Notes: a model not told the origin generated them from the sequence alone. A DNA stretch of 64,000 nucleotides from Channallabes apus (GCA_030522415.1 CM060113.1:8711065-8775064), one strand, 5' to 3'; shown: positions 34,338-48,578, counted from the stretch's first letter. Numbers and translations are program-made.

Positions 34338-35098
34338 TTTGTAGTGTTGCTTGTCCAAGGAAACCAGTAATCTTGCTTGAAGTGGAGCAGATATAATTCT
34401 CAGAAACTCATTACTGATCTTTAAAAAAAAAAAAAAAAGGTAAAAACAAAAATTGGACTGGCTCAAATTCTTATGTTAGCAAATCTTAATTACAGTATGT
34501 ATAAAGTATAGAAAGCAGTACACTACAAACAGCACTCACTCCAAATTAGCTTGTTCTATGTTTACGTCACTTTCCTATTAATTTTTACATCGTTAACCAA
34601 CGGTACTTAAATATAATTATTTTCTTCGGCGCCGCTGACTTACTGTATAAACTCCGGTGTTTTTGAAAATCACCACGTTAGTTAGCTAATGCTAATGCAG
34701 GTAATATAGGTGGTTTTAGCTACAGTAGCAAACACGGACACAAAACTCAATCTACAAAGTAGTTGTTCCTGACATAAATCATGAATTTGCTCATAGAAGA
34801 GATACATTTAACATAGAAATGACATGAGTTTGCTTTCTTACCTGGTTTAAATGAGTTTTCTTTGAGAATCTCCACCCGCATGTGATTCAGTCCGTGAAAA
34901 TGCTGCGTCATGAGGTCATGAGACACGGTTTGAAGCAGAAATGTCTTTTGTGAATGGATTAGATTTAAGTTTAATCAGGGGCTTTAACTAACAGTAACTG
35001 AAATACAGGTTCTGATATCCTTCCTTACTTGTTTCAACGTCATGCTCCGGTTTGAGGCGGAAATAAAATTATACCGGCAAAACTATGGTCTAAAGACT

Positions 35099-35108
35099 GC
35101 GCATGCGC
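35099..35108. promoter_or_regulatory. Perfect NRF1-type palindrome
   Basis: GCGCATGCGC, the core of the NRF1 consensus, in otherwise AT-rich DNA. No adjacent gene is recognised. Confidence 0.4.
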
Positions 35109-35564
35109 AAATCACACTCAACCTAATAAGAGTACCTTGATCAAAATGAAATATTTCACTTTGGTTTCCTGCTGTAAACAGCATTATACTAAAAAAAAAA
35201 AAAAAAAAAAAAAGATTCACCCATAAGCATAAATTAGACACTTCAGTTAAAAAGAGCAAATTATTTTTTTTACTAATGGAATGAGAAAAAAAAACACATT
35301 AAACTAGGTTTACTTTTTTCAGTGGATCCCTCAATAATTTCTGTCTCCTTTGCCTGTGTTTGATAATGTGAAGCACATATACACTCATTCATCATGAAAG
35401 ATCTATTATAAAACAAAATAAAATTCATGTTCGCTTCAGCACTGTTCATCCGCGTCCTTACATTCATTGTTGTACTTGGTCCGGCTTTTAGATAAAGTCC
35501 TTCCATGCGCCATCTGGCGGATATTCAGTGAAGCGCAACACATTTATTTAAAATTCCCGAATGT

Positions 35565-35649
35565 TGCCTCCGGCAAGACCCGGCACGCCGCGCGCTAAAT
35601 TGCGGCATCCCGCGGGAAAACACGCAGGGTTTTAAGGGCGACATCTGTA
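35565..35649 (-). repeat. CpG-rich block, inverted partner of 26710-26800
   Basis: Read on the minus strand from 35649 it starts 'acagatgtcgcccttaaaac', closely matching 26710 onwards, then stays CpG-rich (cccgcgggatgccgc). Confidence 0.6.
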
Positions 35650-36414
35650 CAGTACTTTCCCCTTAGTCAGGAAGTTGCAACATTTATGGTAATCTTCTGC
35701 CACACACAGTATATTTATATCTACAATGTATACAATACATGTTAACTAATAGATTAGAGTATATACTGTATACTCATATACTGTACAGAGGTGGGCACAA
35801 AATACTTACTTGAGCAAAAAGTAAAGATATTGAAAAATGAACGAATAATGATCAAAATGATTAAATTAATGAAAATATAAATGCATTAAAGCTGTTTTTT
35901 TAAAGTCACCCATCACTGATCTTGTGACTGTAGCTTTTCTGACAATCCTTCCTGATTTATTCAGTATTTCCCTCAAATCCAGCCTCAGCTGCTGTTCTGT
36001 CTGTCAGAACAGTTTGAGTCTCACATGTCCCCCTTAATCCTTTCTGAACAACTTCATTTGTGATGGCTGTTCATGTTGCATGACTCTGAAGTGTCCCAGC
36101 TCTCTGTCTGTAGTTAAGGTTTGGCCACCTGCAGGCGATATTGGATCAGCTAATTCATGGTCTGGCACGCTAACCGGGCTGGACTTGAAGCCCTCAGGCA
36201 CAACAGTGAAATGGCCGGAGTTCTGTGTCCAAGCTTAGAGAAACGAAAACGGCTTCCTGAGAACAGATTCAAAAACAGTAAGCGTCAGAGAAGCACTTTT
36301 TTTTTCCTTTATGCACTACATACAGTACAAATTCCAATTTATGAAGTGCAAATGGACAACTGTATTTGTATGTGCATGCTTGTTTGTTTAGGAATATTTA
36401 CAAGAACAGCTGTA

Positions 36415-36540
36415 TTTATATTGTGATCATGTGACACTGTAATTACATACAGTCGGACTCCTTTCAACTGAGTATGTGACTTCTAACAGCATCTGGTCAT
36501 AACAAGCTGAATAGGTTTTACAGTTGGGGTGAATAATTTT
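36415..36540 (-). mobile_element. Tc1-like 5' leader fragment (minus strand)
   Basis: The order 'aattacatacagtcggactc' ... 'gtgacttctaacagcat' parallels 1885-1985 in the Tc1 stump at 1401-2146, so this is the leader of a related element. Confidence 0.55.
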
Positions 36541-36594
36541 ATTCTCTTGCTGTTATGAGTTTAAGCTTTGATTACATCACACAATGTAATGTGG

Positions 36595-36935
36595 TGGTCA
36601 GTTTATATGTGAAAATGATTCCTGATGCTTCAGAACCACTTTTTCACTATTTGAGTCCAGGAATATTCCTGTTCCATCAGGGAAGAAAATCCATAGATGT
36701 GATAACCTGGTGAGACCATTAAGGTTATCAGCTGACTTCATTTTTTGCCACACCTTGCTGAGTCTAGACCTGAGCAACTGAAGCAACCCCAGATCATAAC
36801 ACTGCCTCCAGTGGACACTATGCAGGGTGTACGCATCCCATCATGTGCTTCCCGTCTTACCCTGACGCATCCACCACTATGGAATACGGTCAATCTGGAC
36901 TCATCAGACCACATGACCATTTTCCATTGCTTCAA
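36595..36935 (-). pseudogene. Tc1-like transposase, central fragment (minus strand)
   Basis: On the minus strand, 36935-36760 reads MWSDESRLTVFHSGG (first catalytic Asp in SDES) and then GGSVMIWGCFSCSGLDSA. After a frame change, 36700-36600 reads MDFLPDGTGIFLDSN-like residues, where the family's second Asp pair (DDN) appears altered to DSN. Both ends and the last acidic residue are missing. It is a dead copy of another Tc1 subfamily. Confidence 0.82.
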
Positions 36936-36985
36936 AGTCCAAGCTTTATACTCCCTATGTGGATATATAGCTGTTAAGTACCAAT

Positions 36986-37039
<54 letters not shown>

Positions 37040-38440
37040 TGCGTGTGTGTGTGGGTGTGTGTATGGAAATCTCTTAAAGCTTTTTACTTTCACACAGCTT
37101 TGGTTTGTTGGTTGTTGAGTTTTTTACATGATATCATCATATCAAGTTGATGGTTCAGCACTATCCTACCAGGTTTTGATAATGTATTAATAATTAATTT
37201 AATTTAAAATCTCCTTAGTTGCTGTCTTTGCTTGATGCATCCCAATAATATGATGATTATGAAACGAAAACTTTTTTTTTGGCCAGGCAGTGCATATTTA
37301 AAGCTCTATTGATTTTTTTACATAATTTTTACATGAATCACTTTTTTCTTTATAGTCACAAAAACATCCTATTGCGGTGAGGAACTGAGCATACCATCAA
37401 GCCAAATCAATATCAGGGATGTTTATATAACATGGAAAGAAAACATACAATACAAGACGTGTACTACAGTATACATTCTCTAGTACACGGCACTCACTTT
37501 TCATTTACAGTTTTTTTTAAATCTGTCATGCATATGCAAAATATACTCTATCGACGTACTGTATCTGGATGCGGAATCCCTGTATTCATGCAGTGTGTTC
37601 AGGTATTTCTTCCAACCACAGACCAAAACGTCTCATTTCACTAATACGTTTTTTCCTCCCTGATAGTGAGCCTGTTAGTATAATCTAATGGTGTGTCGTG
37701 TCAGACTGGAACCTGTACATTCATTGCTAACTTTTTTTTTTTTTTTTTTGACAGCCTTTAGATGAACAACATGAGTTAATAAGAATAATCCTTTTAAAGA
37801 TGATGAGATTTGAAAGTTTGGTAGGTTGTAAATCAAATCTGCAAGTTTCTCTTTCTCCCAGAATTGACTTGAGTCACGCTTGCCTAAAATTCTCAGGAAC
37901 AATAACAGTCCAGCCGGCTGGTTTAGTCATCTCTCTCCCCTTCCAGTGTTACACTGGAAGAAAAAAAACGTTGCATAAAAACACCGAATAGGCAAGCAGT
38001 AGGTAAGCCATTGAAAGTTACACAATTAACAGATAACAATTACATATTTTATACTGTACATTATTTCGGGCCTGGTACTTTGATATACGGTATACGATGC
38101 ACATCCTAAAGCGACTGTGATTTTCTCTTGGAAATCCCCCATGGAGAAATGGATACAGTATCAGATTTATGATATGATATACAAGATGAAGCTCATTTCA
38201 CCGCAGAGTGATCCCCAGGCAGACCCGAGCCCCATAGCCACTGATAAGCACATACGACCTCTGGGAATTTCAAACTCCTTTTAAAAGGCCCTCCAATAAA
38301 TGACAACTACAGAAGCCAAAAACCATTTTGCACAGCTTGTGTAAAAACAATTGATGGTTATGTAACAGACAGGGCCTTTCTTATGTAAGGAAGACACAAA
38401 CTTTGTACGCAATTAGCTTCATCATAAATAGATGCATGAT

Positions 38441-38445
<5 letters not shown>
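36936..38445. other. Intergenic DNA with (TG)n
   Basis: A (TG)n/(GCGT)n array at 36990-37055 and a T run at 37733-37749. No gene recognised. Confidence 0.5.
36990..37055. repeat. (TG)n with (TGCG)n core
   Basis: About 15 TG units, then five GTGC units, then TG again. Confidence 0.93.

Positions 38446-38524
<79 letters not shown>
38446..38524. repeat. (TA)n followed by poly(T)
   Basis: About 32 TA units end in about 15 T residues. Confidence 0.95.
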
Positions 38525-38525
<1 letters not shown>

Positions 38526-41500
38526 ATAATAGTAATTGCGATAAGAATAATTAGTTTTTATGCTATGAAATTGCTATTCAACAATCAATATTTAGTAGTT
38601 TTTATTCTTTAAAACCTGCTGGATCCGACTGGAATTCGCGTCTTCAGTACTGTACTAAGGTGTCACTCACTCAATCCATGCCTGCTTGATTGTATCCTAA
38701 ACATCATACAGTATATAAAAGATGGTTTCTTGCCTGCCTTCTTCACCATTGTCTAACAGTTTGCTGGTGTGTTTAAATATGCATATGACCAGGCAGTGGC
38801 TCCAGAGGGTGACTTGAATTGTCACATAACTAGTTTAAAAAAAAAAAAAAAAATGTTAATTAGCACAACTCTTCAGCCATATATGCTTGAACTAACTAAT
38901 AAAATCACCTGGTTTGTGTGCAGGGAGAATTTTAATACATGACATGCAGTACATTGTCTTAATACTTTTGGCCACCACTGTGCATTGTACAGACAAAAAA
39001 ATATTACGGCAATGCTTTATCTAAACATTTTCAACTGAACAGGTTTTAAAGAGTCGTGCAATGTTTAATGACATGGTCCGATCACAGTGTGACTATAAGC
39101 ACGGCAATTCCTGTTCGGCGGGTTTAACAGAATCACAGCCTGTAAACTGGTTAAAACTAGAGCTGTGATGGGTTTAAAGCGGCATTATACGAATATGTTT
39201 ATCAATTCTCCAAACTAAGCATGGTTGAGTGTGTTACATATACAGTAACACTACTTTTTCTTCTTCAACTGATGAAGATTTAAAATATCTACACTATGAA
39301 ACCACCACTCTCCATCAATCACTACTCAGCAAAATAGCAAATTAACACCACAAGCCATTTTAAACATGCAGTGGACATGCACAAATCTGTTTTAACCAAC
39401 ATTTCAGTCCAGAAGGGCTGCGTAAGGATGCACATAAAATGCAAGCTCAGGTACCGAGTGGTGTTTATCCTGCTTTGTCTCTATTGACGTCCATAAAGAT
39501 TAATATCCAAACCCCACGCTTCTGCTTTCTATTTAAAATAAGTACATGTGAAAACATATGTGCATCATCATGCAGTGGATAGATCACATTTATATGGATT
39601 TGACTTGCTTTATGCTTTAAAAAAGTAATCCAATGTAAATATAATACACAGGCTGTTTCCATTTGACTTTTGCTAGGTTACACACAGGCTAGAGGCTTGC
39701 AGGATTTGAGTTTTGTTACACATTTACTAAGTGATGTGTCCTTATCACAGCTTAAAAAAAAAAAAAACTACCATTAATTGTATAATGATTCATTTGCACA
39801 GTTTTACTGTAGGTTCACCCAGCAGCCTTGCAGACCCACCACAAGAAGCAACTATTTAGCTAAAAGTCAAGTTCACTTCTAAAATAAACGTAAGCTATAA
39901 TGTAACTTAGTTAATTTAGTGACCAAAAAGTAAAATTTAACTTAGCCACATGTAAATAGACTTGTTTTAATACAGCAAACAGTTTACATTTACTCGGTTT
40001 GCTCTGTCATGCTAGCTACAGTATGTTATTGACATTGTAGCACGCTAGCTAATAGGCATTTTATCTAGCGTGTTCATCCTTAATAAATGAAATCATCATT
40101 TAAAAACATTTTGTATTATTCAGATTATCTTAGTGTCATACTAAAAAAAATTGATGATTCACTTATTTAAGTATATCAACTATGCAAGGTTTTTTTTCAC
40201 TGCACTGCACTGTATATTAGCTAGCTTGCTAATCGTAGTTATCTATATTTGCTCTCATGAACTAGCTTATTTGAGAACTGAAGGTAGTTTGCTTAGCTCA
40301 CTAACTGTTTTAAATTTGTATAATTTTGTTAATACTAGATACCTTTGATGTTTACCATTAATAAACATTTCATAAAACCAAACATATTGAACACAGTTGG
40401 TCACTGAATCTTTTCCATTCCTCTGTGGCCAAACTTCCTGCAAACTTTCCCGCGTTTGTTTATATTTCCGCCCAACATAGGACTTCCTGTCTGAGCCGAA
40501 GCTTTGTCCATCAGAGGACTTTGTCTGCACAGTTGCAAGTACAGTAGGTGTCATTCATATTCAAAACGTTCAGGTTTTGCTGGCAATTTCAATAATCATA
40601 AGCAAGTGTTTCGACTGTATAATTAACAATCCCCCACCCCTCTTTCTTTGAGGCTTAACATAATCTTTAGCTTGTATGCCTTATCTAAATCTTGTGTAAT
40701 CTCACAAATTTGTGTCACGTGTTCTCCTGAATGTAGGTGAAATAACATGGGGTAACACACTCTTCTCACTTTCTCCACTTTTAAATTAGGGAACGGATAG
40801 TTAGACAGATAAGATATCCGAGGTCTAGCCCTCCGCTCGTCCGTTTTTTGGTATTAATCTCTTATTTTTCCCCTTTCTGTCCTCTACTAGACGCCCCCAC
40901 TGGATGCACCTTTATGCTAATGACAGGGATAGCACAGAGGGGAGGTGGTGAGAGAAGGTGGGCGAACAGAACAAGAGAGCAATGGAGAGAGTCTCCATCA
41001 GGCTGCCAGCAAGAGCCAGTGATTAATTCCAGCAGATGCCTGGTATTTGCTTCTGAGTGTGGGGGTGTGAAGATCTCTCTCTCTCTCTTTCCCTCTCTCT
41101 CTATCTCTCTCTCTGGCTCTTTCGCTTACTTTCTCTTTTCCCCGCAACCCCCTTCTCCACCCAGGCAGGCTGGCAAGACTTAATTAAATATTAACCAACG
41201 GGTGATCGAGCGAGTGAGGACAGACAGAGGCGTAGGTTTTCTGCGTAGGTGCGGGGAGAGCCAGCCTTTTGTAACAGGGACCGGGAGATACCCCCTCCGC
41301 ACACGTACATACACACTTGCACAGACACACACACTAATAAGGATTTCACCGGCATGTGGGCTGGAGCAGTGTTATATCACAACAGGTTAGACCAACTGCC
41401 TACGCTGCCCTGGGTGTCTGGATCCCCCTCCCTTCCCTGTTGGGAAACACCCTCCCACAGCCCGGCTTCCATTTCTACCTCTATCTGCTAAGTCTCTATC

Positions 41501-43011
41501 TATCTACCCTCTATCTAAATTTTCCTTGGTTGAAACCTGATCTAGAGGGTCAAGTCTTATTTTTTTTCATTGTTAATGATACGGTATGGTATTTCTGTAT
41601 ATATATGGGGAGGGGGGGGGGGGTGATAAGTTAACAGCAGAAAATCCAGATGAAACTATGTAGATATAGACATAGATCAAATCAGTGACCATGGAGATGT
41701 GATGCAGCAATGATCACCATGTAAACCAACATGATTCACTATTTTGCCATTTTAATAGTTCTAATATACACAGTAGGTGATAAAATATAAATTCAGTGTA
41801 GTTCAGCACTCATTTAAATTTGGGCCTCATAATGCACATTGGGGCCTCGTTTATTTATATTCAAAAATTAAGTAATATTCTTAGATAGCATCACATAAGG
41901 ATGTGCAGGCATTTCCCTGTGAAGGCCTGCAATTCAACTATTAACTGATTTCCTCTTTCCTCATCTGGCCCTCTTAGAGAGGCTTGCAATTACAAAAAGA
42001 ACACTGATGCACCTCCTTGCCAAAATACATTTTCTCTGTGTGTTTCAATCACAAAATTACACAGGTTAAATCTAAAGGCGCCTAATTAAATCATTGGAAA
42101 GAGTGCAATTAAATCATTGCATCCCCCATCCTCCCCTCCCTCCTAAAGCAAAGTCTCATCACCTTTGGCCCGGGGGTAATTTCTCCAATTTCAAAGTATA
42201 AGAGAGGCACCACACTTGCACTGAGTCAGCAGAGGCACATTGATCTGTCCTCAGCAAAGTCCCTGCTCTAAGATCAGTGTTTTTTTTTTTTTTTGTACTG
42301 CACTTTTTACAGGTTTTTGCAAATGCATGAGTGTGTGTTCTGACTGACAGGGAGAATACCATCATATTGAGCCAGAAAAACACTACCCCCCCGCAATTAA
42401 TCTGATTAAAGGGCCCTTGCCATGTCAGCAACAACATCCTCAGGCGGTGTTGCCAAATTGGTCGGTTTACCATCCATTGGGGCTATTTTTAATCAAACCG
42501 TGAAAAATAGGCATATAACCCTCTCTTAATCCTAATCTCTTGATTCTTTTTTTTTTATATATAACTAATAAACTAGCAACAATATGGATACATATGTACA
42601 TGTTGTATATGCACTGAATTGCATATACACATCTAGAAATGTATAGATTGGCTCCACAGTTGAAATGAATGGAATTTGATTTATATATAATTAAAATGTT
42701 TAAATTATTATGCTGGCTTGTATTAAAATCGGAACAAGGTTGTAAATCATGATTGCTTGGCAGGCAGTTGATCCAAACTGGCAACCCTACCTGCAGTTTC
42801 CCAGTTTCCCCTGGAAGGTACTGCATGCTTACGCAACCAGTGTAATGACTCTAGTATGTTATATAGTGTATTCTGTACTTTAGAAAAATGATGATGGTGT
42901 TGCAAATCATAATCATCATTGTCTTCTTCATCATCATCCATGCATAAGCTCTACCTTAATGAATGGAGTCATATCCAATAAATAATAATTATTCTGCTTT
43001 GTGGATTCCTT
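38525..43011. other. Long repeat-poor intergenic stretch upstream of egr1
   Basis: No gene recognised. 38930-38990 has a Tc1-end-like 'ttaatacttttggccaccac' + 'tgt'. 40840-41500 is C/T-rich with (CT)n at 41073-41120. 42060-42250 is repeat-free with homeodomain-type TAAT words and could be conserved regulatory DNA, but this cannot be judged without another species. Confidence 0.5.
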
Positions 43012-43044
43012 ATGCGCACTCTGGTTTCCTCCCACAGTTCAGAG

Positions 43045-43124
<80 letters not shown>

Positions 43125-43250
43125 AGAGTTGGCATCCCATCCAGTGCGCTTTCCCTGCCATGTGCCCTAGGTTTGGCTCCAGGCCCCCTGCGACTCTGCA
43201 CAGGATAAGCATCATGGAAAATAGATGTATGTATGTATGTATATAATTAA
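43012..43250 (+). mobile_element. Mermaid-type SINE remnant carrying a long (TG)n
   Basis: 'ctggtttcctcccacagttc' is followed by about 37 TG units (43047-43121), then 'ggcatcccatccagtgcgct', 'ggctccaggccccctgcgac', and a (GTAT)n tail. The TG run normally present in the SINE body has expanded into the longest (TG)n of the window. Confidence 0.85.
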
Positions 43251-43316
43251 GAATAATCAAGGGATCTACAAAGTGCTACGGCATATCATTAAATTTTTCC
43301 CCAGTATTAACTATAG

Positions 43317-43615
43317 TGGCCGCGTGGTTGCTCTTAATTGGTTTGATTCCCGCCTCAGGGTCTGTGTGCATGGAGTTTGCATGTTTTCCCCAAGCTTGGT
43401 GGGTTTCCTCTGGGTACTCCGGTTTCCTCCTACAGTCCAAAGACATGCAGGTTAGGCCAATTGGCTTTCCCAAATTGCCCCTAGTGTGTGAATGCACGCG
43501 TGAATGTTTCCCTGGGGGATTATAAAATGGGAATAAATACGATGGTAATCATCATTAGCCTCCACAGACCCTGGTTGAATTGCAAGAGGTTCTTAGATGG
43601 ATGGATGGATGGATT
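43317..43615 (+). mobile_element. Mermaid-related SINE, variant with (GGAT)n tail
   Basis: The first half follows the Mermaid-type body ('gggtactccggtttcctcct', 'aaagacatgcaggttaggcc'). After 43500 the 3' half is different and ends 'gaggttcttagatggatgga'. The copy at 59310-59620 shares this alternative 3' half, so it is a distinct subfamily and not decay. Confidence 0.82.
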
Positions 43616-44284
43616 AACCATAGTCTCAAATCAAATCAAGATTTCATCCAGTCAAAGCAGATTGGACCTGATCCTTACAATTCACAAGAAACTCGAAGGT
43701 TTATTTCTACGCTGCAGCTGGGTAATATGTGCCTGTCTCCACGCTAATCAGATTTCTGATCGGGGATTTCACAGAAAGGGTTATTTTCACAAAAAAGTCT
43801 GGGAGATATTAGCTATGAGAGAGCAACATCTGCACGCAGTGCGAGTTCAGGACCGTGTGAGTTTTCACTAATAAACTCTGTAGCAGTACAAATAACAGCA
43901 ATTAGCACAAAAAGGGGGGAAACTTTGGCTGTGTCCCAAACCAGCTGAAGGCGTCGTGTTTAGTACGTGGTGGTGACACGGTGTTTATTTCGCCTATTCT
44001 GCGTGTTTGCGCAGCAATAAATAAAGAAATAAATAATTTTTTTAAAAAGTGTTTTAGTTGCATGGTTGAAGATTTAGAGGGGGAAAAGTTGTCTCTCATA
44101 AATGTTGGAGCGAGCTGCATAAAATACTGCTGACATGAGTTATTGTGCTGGACTTCAGCTGCAATCCAAACCCTCGCTCGCGCTCTCTCTCTCTCTCTCT
44201 CTCGCGCGCGCTCGCTGTCTGTCTCTCGCGCTCTGGCAGCGCGACACCAGGAAACTCCAAAAAAGGACAGGGAAGTGGAAATCC
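43616..44284. other. Repeat-poor DNA upstream of the egr1 promoter
   Basis: No gene; a (CT)n/(CG)-rich patch at 44178-44232 marks the start of the CpG-rich promoter region. Confidence 0.5.
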
Positions 44285-44322
44285 ACCGGAATCTGTCCTT
44301 ATGTAGTCATGACCCTATATGG
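44285..44322 (+). promoter_or_regulatory. egr1: Distal ETS site and CArG-like element of egr1
   Basis: ACCGGAAT at 44285-44292 is a strong ETS-type core. CCCTATATGG at 44313-44322 is a CArG box with one deviation (C at position 3), the binding type of SRF. ETS plus CArG pairs form serum response elements in immediate-early promoters; this one lies about 310 bases before the expected start of transcription. Confidence 0.6.
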
Positions 44323-44548
44323 CATGACGGAGCGGGGTCTTCCGGCCGCGCGCGACAGGGAAACCCGAATTTCTCGCGCGCGCGTCCCGCTTTTTCGGGT
44401 TTATCCCGAGCGATTTTGCAGCGGACACAACCGGACGCTTTTCTTTTTTTCCCCTCCCCGTTTATTGCACGGAGCTTGACGACGAAGCTGCTCGGTGTGC
44501 TTCTTTTTGCTCCCCTGGCCGAGCGTGATGTGTCCTCGGCTGCAGTGT

Positions 44549-44580
44549 CTAAATATGGGCTTCCTCCAGTCCATATATGG
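44549..44580 (+). promoter_or_regulatory. egr1: Proximal serum response element cluster of egr1
   Basis: CTAAATATGG (44549-44558, one deviation) and the perfect CArG box CCATATATGG (44571-44580) flank CTTCCT (44560-44565), an ETS core on the minus strand. CArG boxes next to ETS sites bind SRF with Elk/ternary complex factors and confer growth-factor and activity-dependent induction; egr1 genes of other vertebrates have this layout. Confidence 0.85.
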
Positions 44581-44585
44581 ACATC

Positions 44586-44592
44586 TACGTCA
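44586..44592 (+). promoter_or_regulatory. egr1: CRE-like site of egr1
   Basis: TACGTCA, one base from the core CRE on the complement (TGACGTA), six bases after the perfect CArG box and eleven before the TATA box. A CREB-type site in this position fits known egr1 promoters. Confidence 0.65.
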
Positions 44593-44602
44593 CGAGGGAG
44601 TG

Positions 44603-44612
44603 TATATATAAA
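44603..44612 (+). promoter_or_regulatory. egr1: TATA box of egr1
   Basis: TATATATAAA followed by GG, correctly placed downstream of the SRE/CRE cluster. It predicts transcription start at about 44630-44640, giving a 5' UTR of about 430 bases. Confidence 0.8.
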
Positions 44613-44632
44613 GGACAAGGGAACCTCGGGCG

Positions 44633-45065
44633 CGGAGGAAAGAGCGCTGAGAGCCCAAGCGACTCAACGGCAGACAGATAGAGAGCTGATAGACAACATA
44701 GTGCGATAGAATCTCTAAATAGCTTACAGTTTAAAACAACAACAAAGAACTGAACTGAAAACAACAACAATAATAACAGTTTGGTATGAAAAGGGTTCAT
44801 GACACAATTCAAATATTTTTTTGATTGAATTGTGTGTTGTGATTAGAAGGACACCCTGTTTTTTTAATTGGAAAAAGTGGATTTTCTTACCTTTTTGGAC
44901 TCACACTCACACACACAGTGAGGAGGGTCAGCCAGAGAGAGACAGAGACAGAGAGAAAGAAGAGGCAACCCAGCATCTTCACTGTTCTCGTCCCAGAGGG
45001 GCTACCTGCTGATCTGTCAGTGCAAGCCACACACACTCCACTGAGAGACACAGAGCGAGCGAGAG
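44633..45065 (+). other. egr1: 5' UTR of egr1 with two overlapping short upstream frames
   Basis: The start is inferred from the TATA box. Two ATGs lie inside: 44786-44824 (12 codons plus stop) and, overlapping in another frame, 44799-44828 (9 codons plus stop). Both end more than 230 bases before the main ATG, so they could dampen but need not block translation. A purine-rich stretch precedes the start codon. Confidence 0.6.
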
Positions 45066-47306
<2,241 letters not shown>

Positions 47307-47968
47307 GACTGTCCTCCACTCTGTCCTCACATTTGCGTCCATCTGAGAGGGTGAGAAAGTGTTAACGGACTTGTTAATCTCTTAATTTTCCTCGCTGCAA
47401 AAGCACTTTTCTAGCCAGATTTTCAGTTCAATATTCAAACGGTCAAGGACTCAAAGACATTTGAAAAGACTAAAGGACATTTTTTTTCTTTTATTTGTTA
47501 TTTGAGGATGTTTGCCTCAAATGAGGCTTTCATGACTTTTAAGGACGACAAAGTGACTCAATGGGCTTCAGCAAGTTTCTTGATTTTCCTTTGAGTGTAC
47601 AAACATAAATGAGGAAAAGGACCTTATTGTTGTAAACTAATGCCTGCAGGTTTCAAGCTCAAATGTCTTCAATAGGAATTTACAAACAGACATTAATAAT
47701 ATACATAAGCTACAGTATATGTATATTGTACACGTGCCATGTTTGAAATTTTTTTTGTTTGTTTGTTCGTTTTTATTTTTTGGTATCATTGTTGTGAAAA
47801 TTGATTTGAATATTTTCCTTGTATTATCCTAAATTGAGCAGGGCCATATTTTATACATTCTGTAGTACGTAGTGAAAATGCTGTGATAAGTTTTTTTGAC
47901 TCTGTTCGGATAAAGAGCACTTACGTATCCTGGCGCATGTGTAAGAGTAATGTTACTTTCTCTTGTTT

Positions 47969-47976
47969 TGTAAATA
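47969..47976 (+). promoter_or_regulatory. egr1: Pumilio-type element in egr1 3' UTR, site 1
   Basis: TGTAAATA matches the Pumilio recognition element UGUANAUA exactly. A second exact match lies at 48359-48366. Confidence 0.5.
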
Positions 47977-48358
47977 TCATCCGCTGGTACTTTCTCTCTC
48001 TTCTCTCTTCTCTCTCTCTCTCTCTTTCTATTTCAAATGTGACATCAAAAAGGTCTCCTAAATGGAGGGAATTATTATAGAGGGGAAAAAAAGCATCAAA
48101 TCGTCAAGTTTTTTCGGTGCCTTTTGAGAAGCCTTGCAGATATTCTGACAGATTTGCGCGAGTGGATGCTTTGCATCTGGCCTTAAGGTTTAAGGGATTT
48201 TTATTTTCTCCTTTTTTTTTCCTTTATTCAGAAAGTCATTTCAAGGAACGAAGGGAAACATTATGAGGGCACTGCTTCATGTTTTTTTTTTTTTGTTGTT
48301 GTTGTTGTTGTTTTTGGGGATGTAAACAAAAAAGAAAACTATATTTTTGTAACTGAAA

Positions 48359-48366
48359 TGTAAATA
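48359..48366 (+). promoter_or_regulatory. egr1: Pumilio-type element in egr1 3' UTR, site 2
   Basis: TGTAAATA again, 390 bases after the first, in a conserved-looking stretch of the 3' UTR. Confidence 0.5.
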
Positions 48367-48578
48367 TCTACAGGAGTTGGAATGCTGTAGTTACCTACTG
48401 AGTAGGCATGGGATTTTTTTTGTATGTTATTTACATGCAGTCCATTATTTTGTTGTTATTTTTATTTTGTATTTGTGTTTGTTTAGAAAAGTGACTGTTT
48501 ATGGCTTCTAAACACATTGAATGCGCTTAACTGCCAATAGGATATTTGATGTACAAGATATCCTTCCTAAACAGATAC

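Larger units (their letters stand above)
34338..36414. other. Intergenic DNA with CpG-rich patch and NRF1-like site
   Basis: No gene. It includes a poly(A) run at 35191-35212, a perfect GCGCATGCGC at 35099-35108, and the CpG-rich inverted partner block at 35565-35649. Confidence 0.5.
47307..48570 (+). other. egr1: 3' UTR of egr1 (end not fixed)
   Basis: About 1.26 kb of T-rich, repeat-poor DNA with ATTT-rich elements of the kind that shorten immediate-early mRNAs. It has two Pumilio-type sites TGTAAATA at 47969-47976 and 48359-48366. I found no canonical AATAAA before the (TA)n array at 48581, so the polyadenylation site is uncertain. Confidence 0.6.

Noticed and set aside
44143..44709. 188-codon frame across the egr1 promoter
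   Set aside because: It runs through the CArG boxes, TATA box and CpG-rich DNA, starts in a CT repeat and has no family resemblance; G+C-rich promoter DNA often lacks stops.
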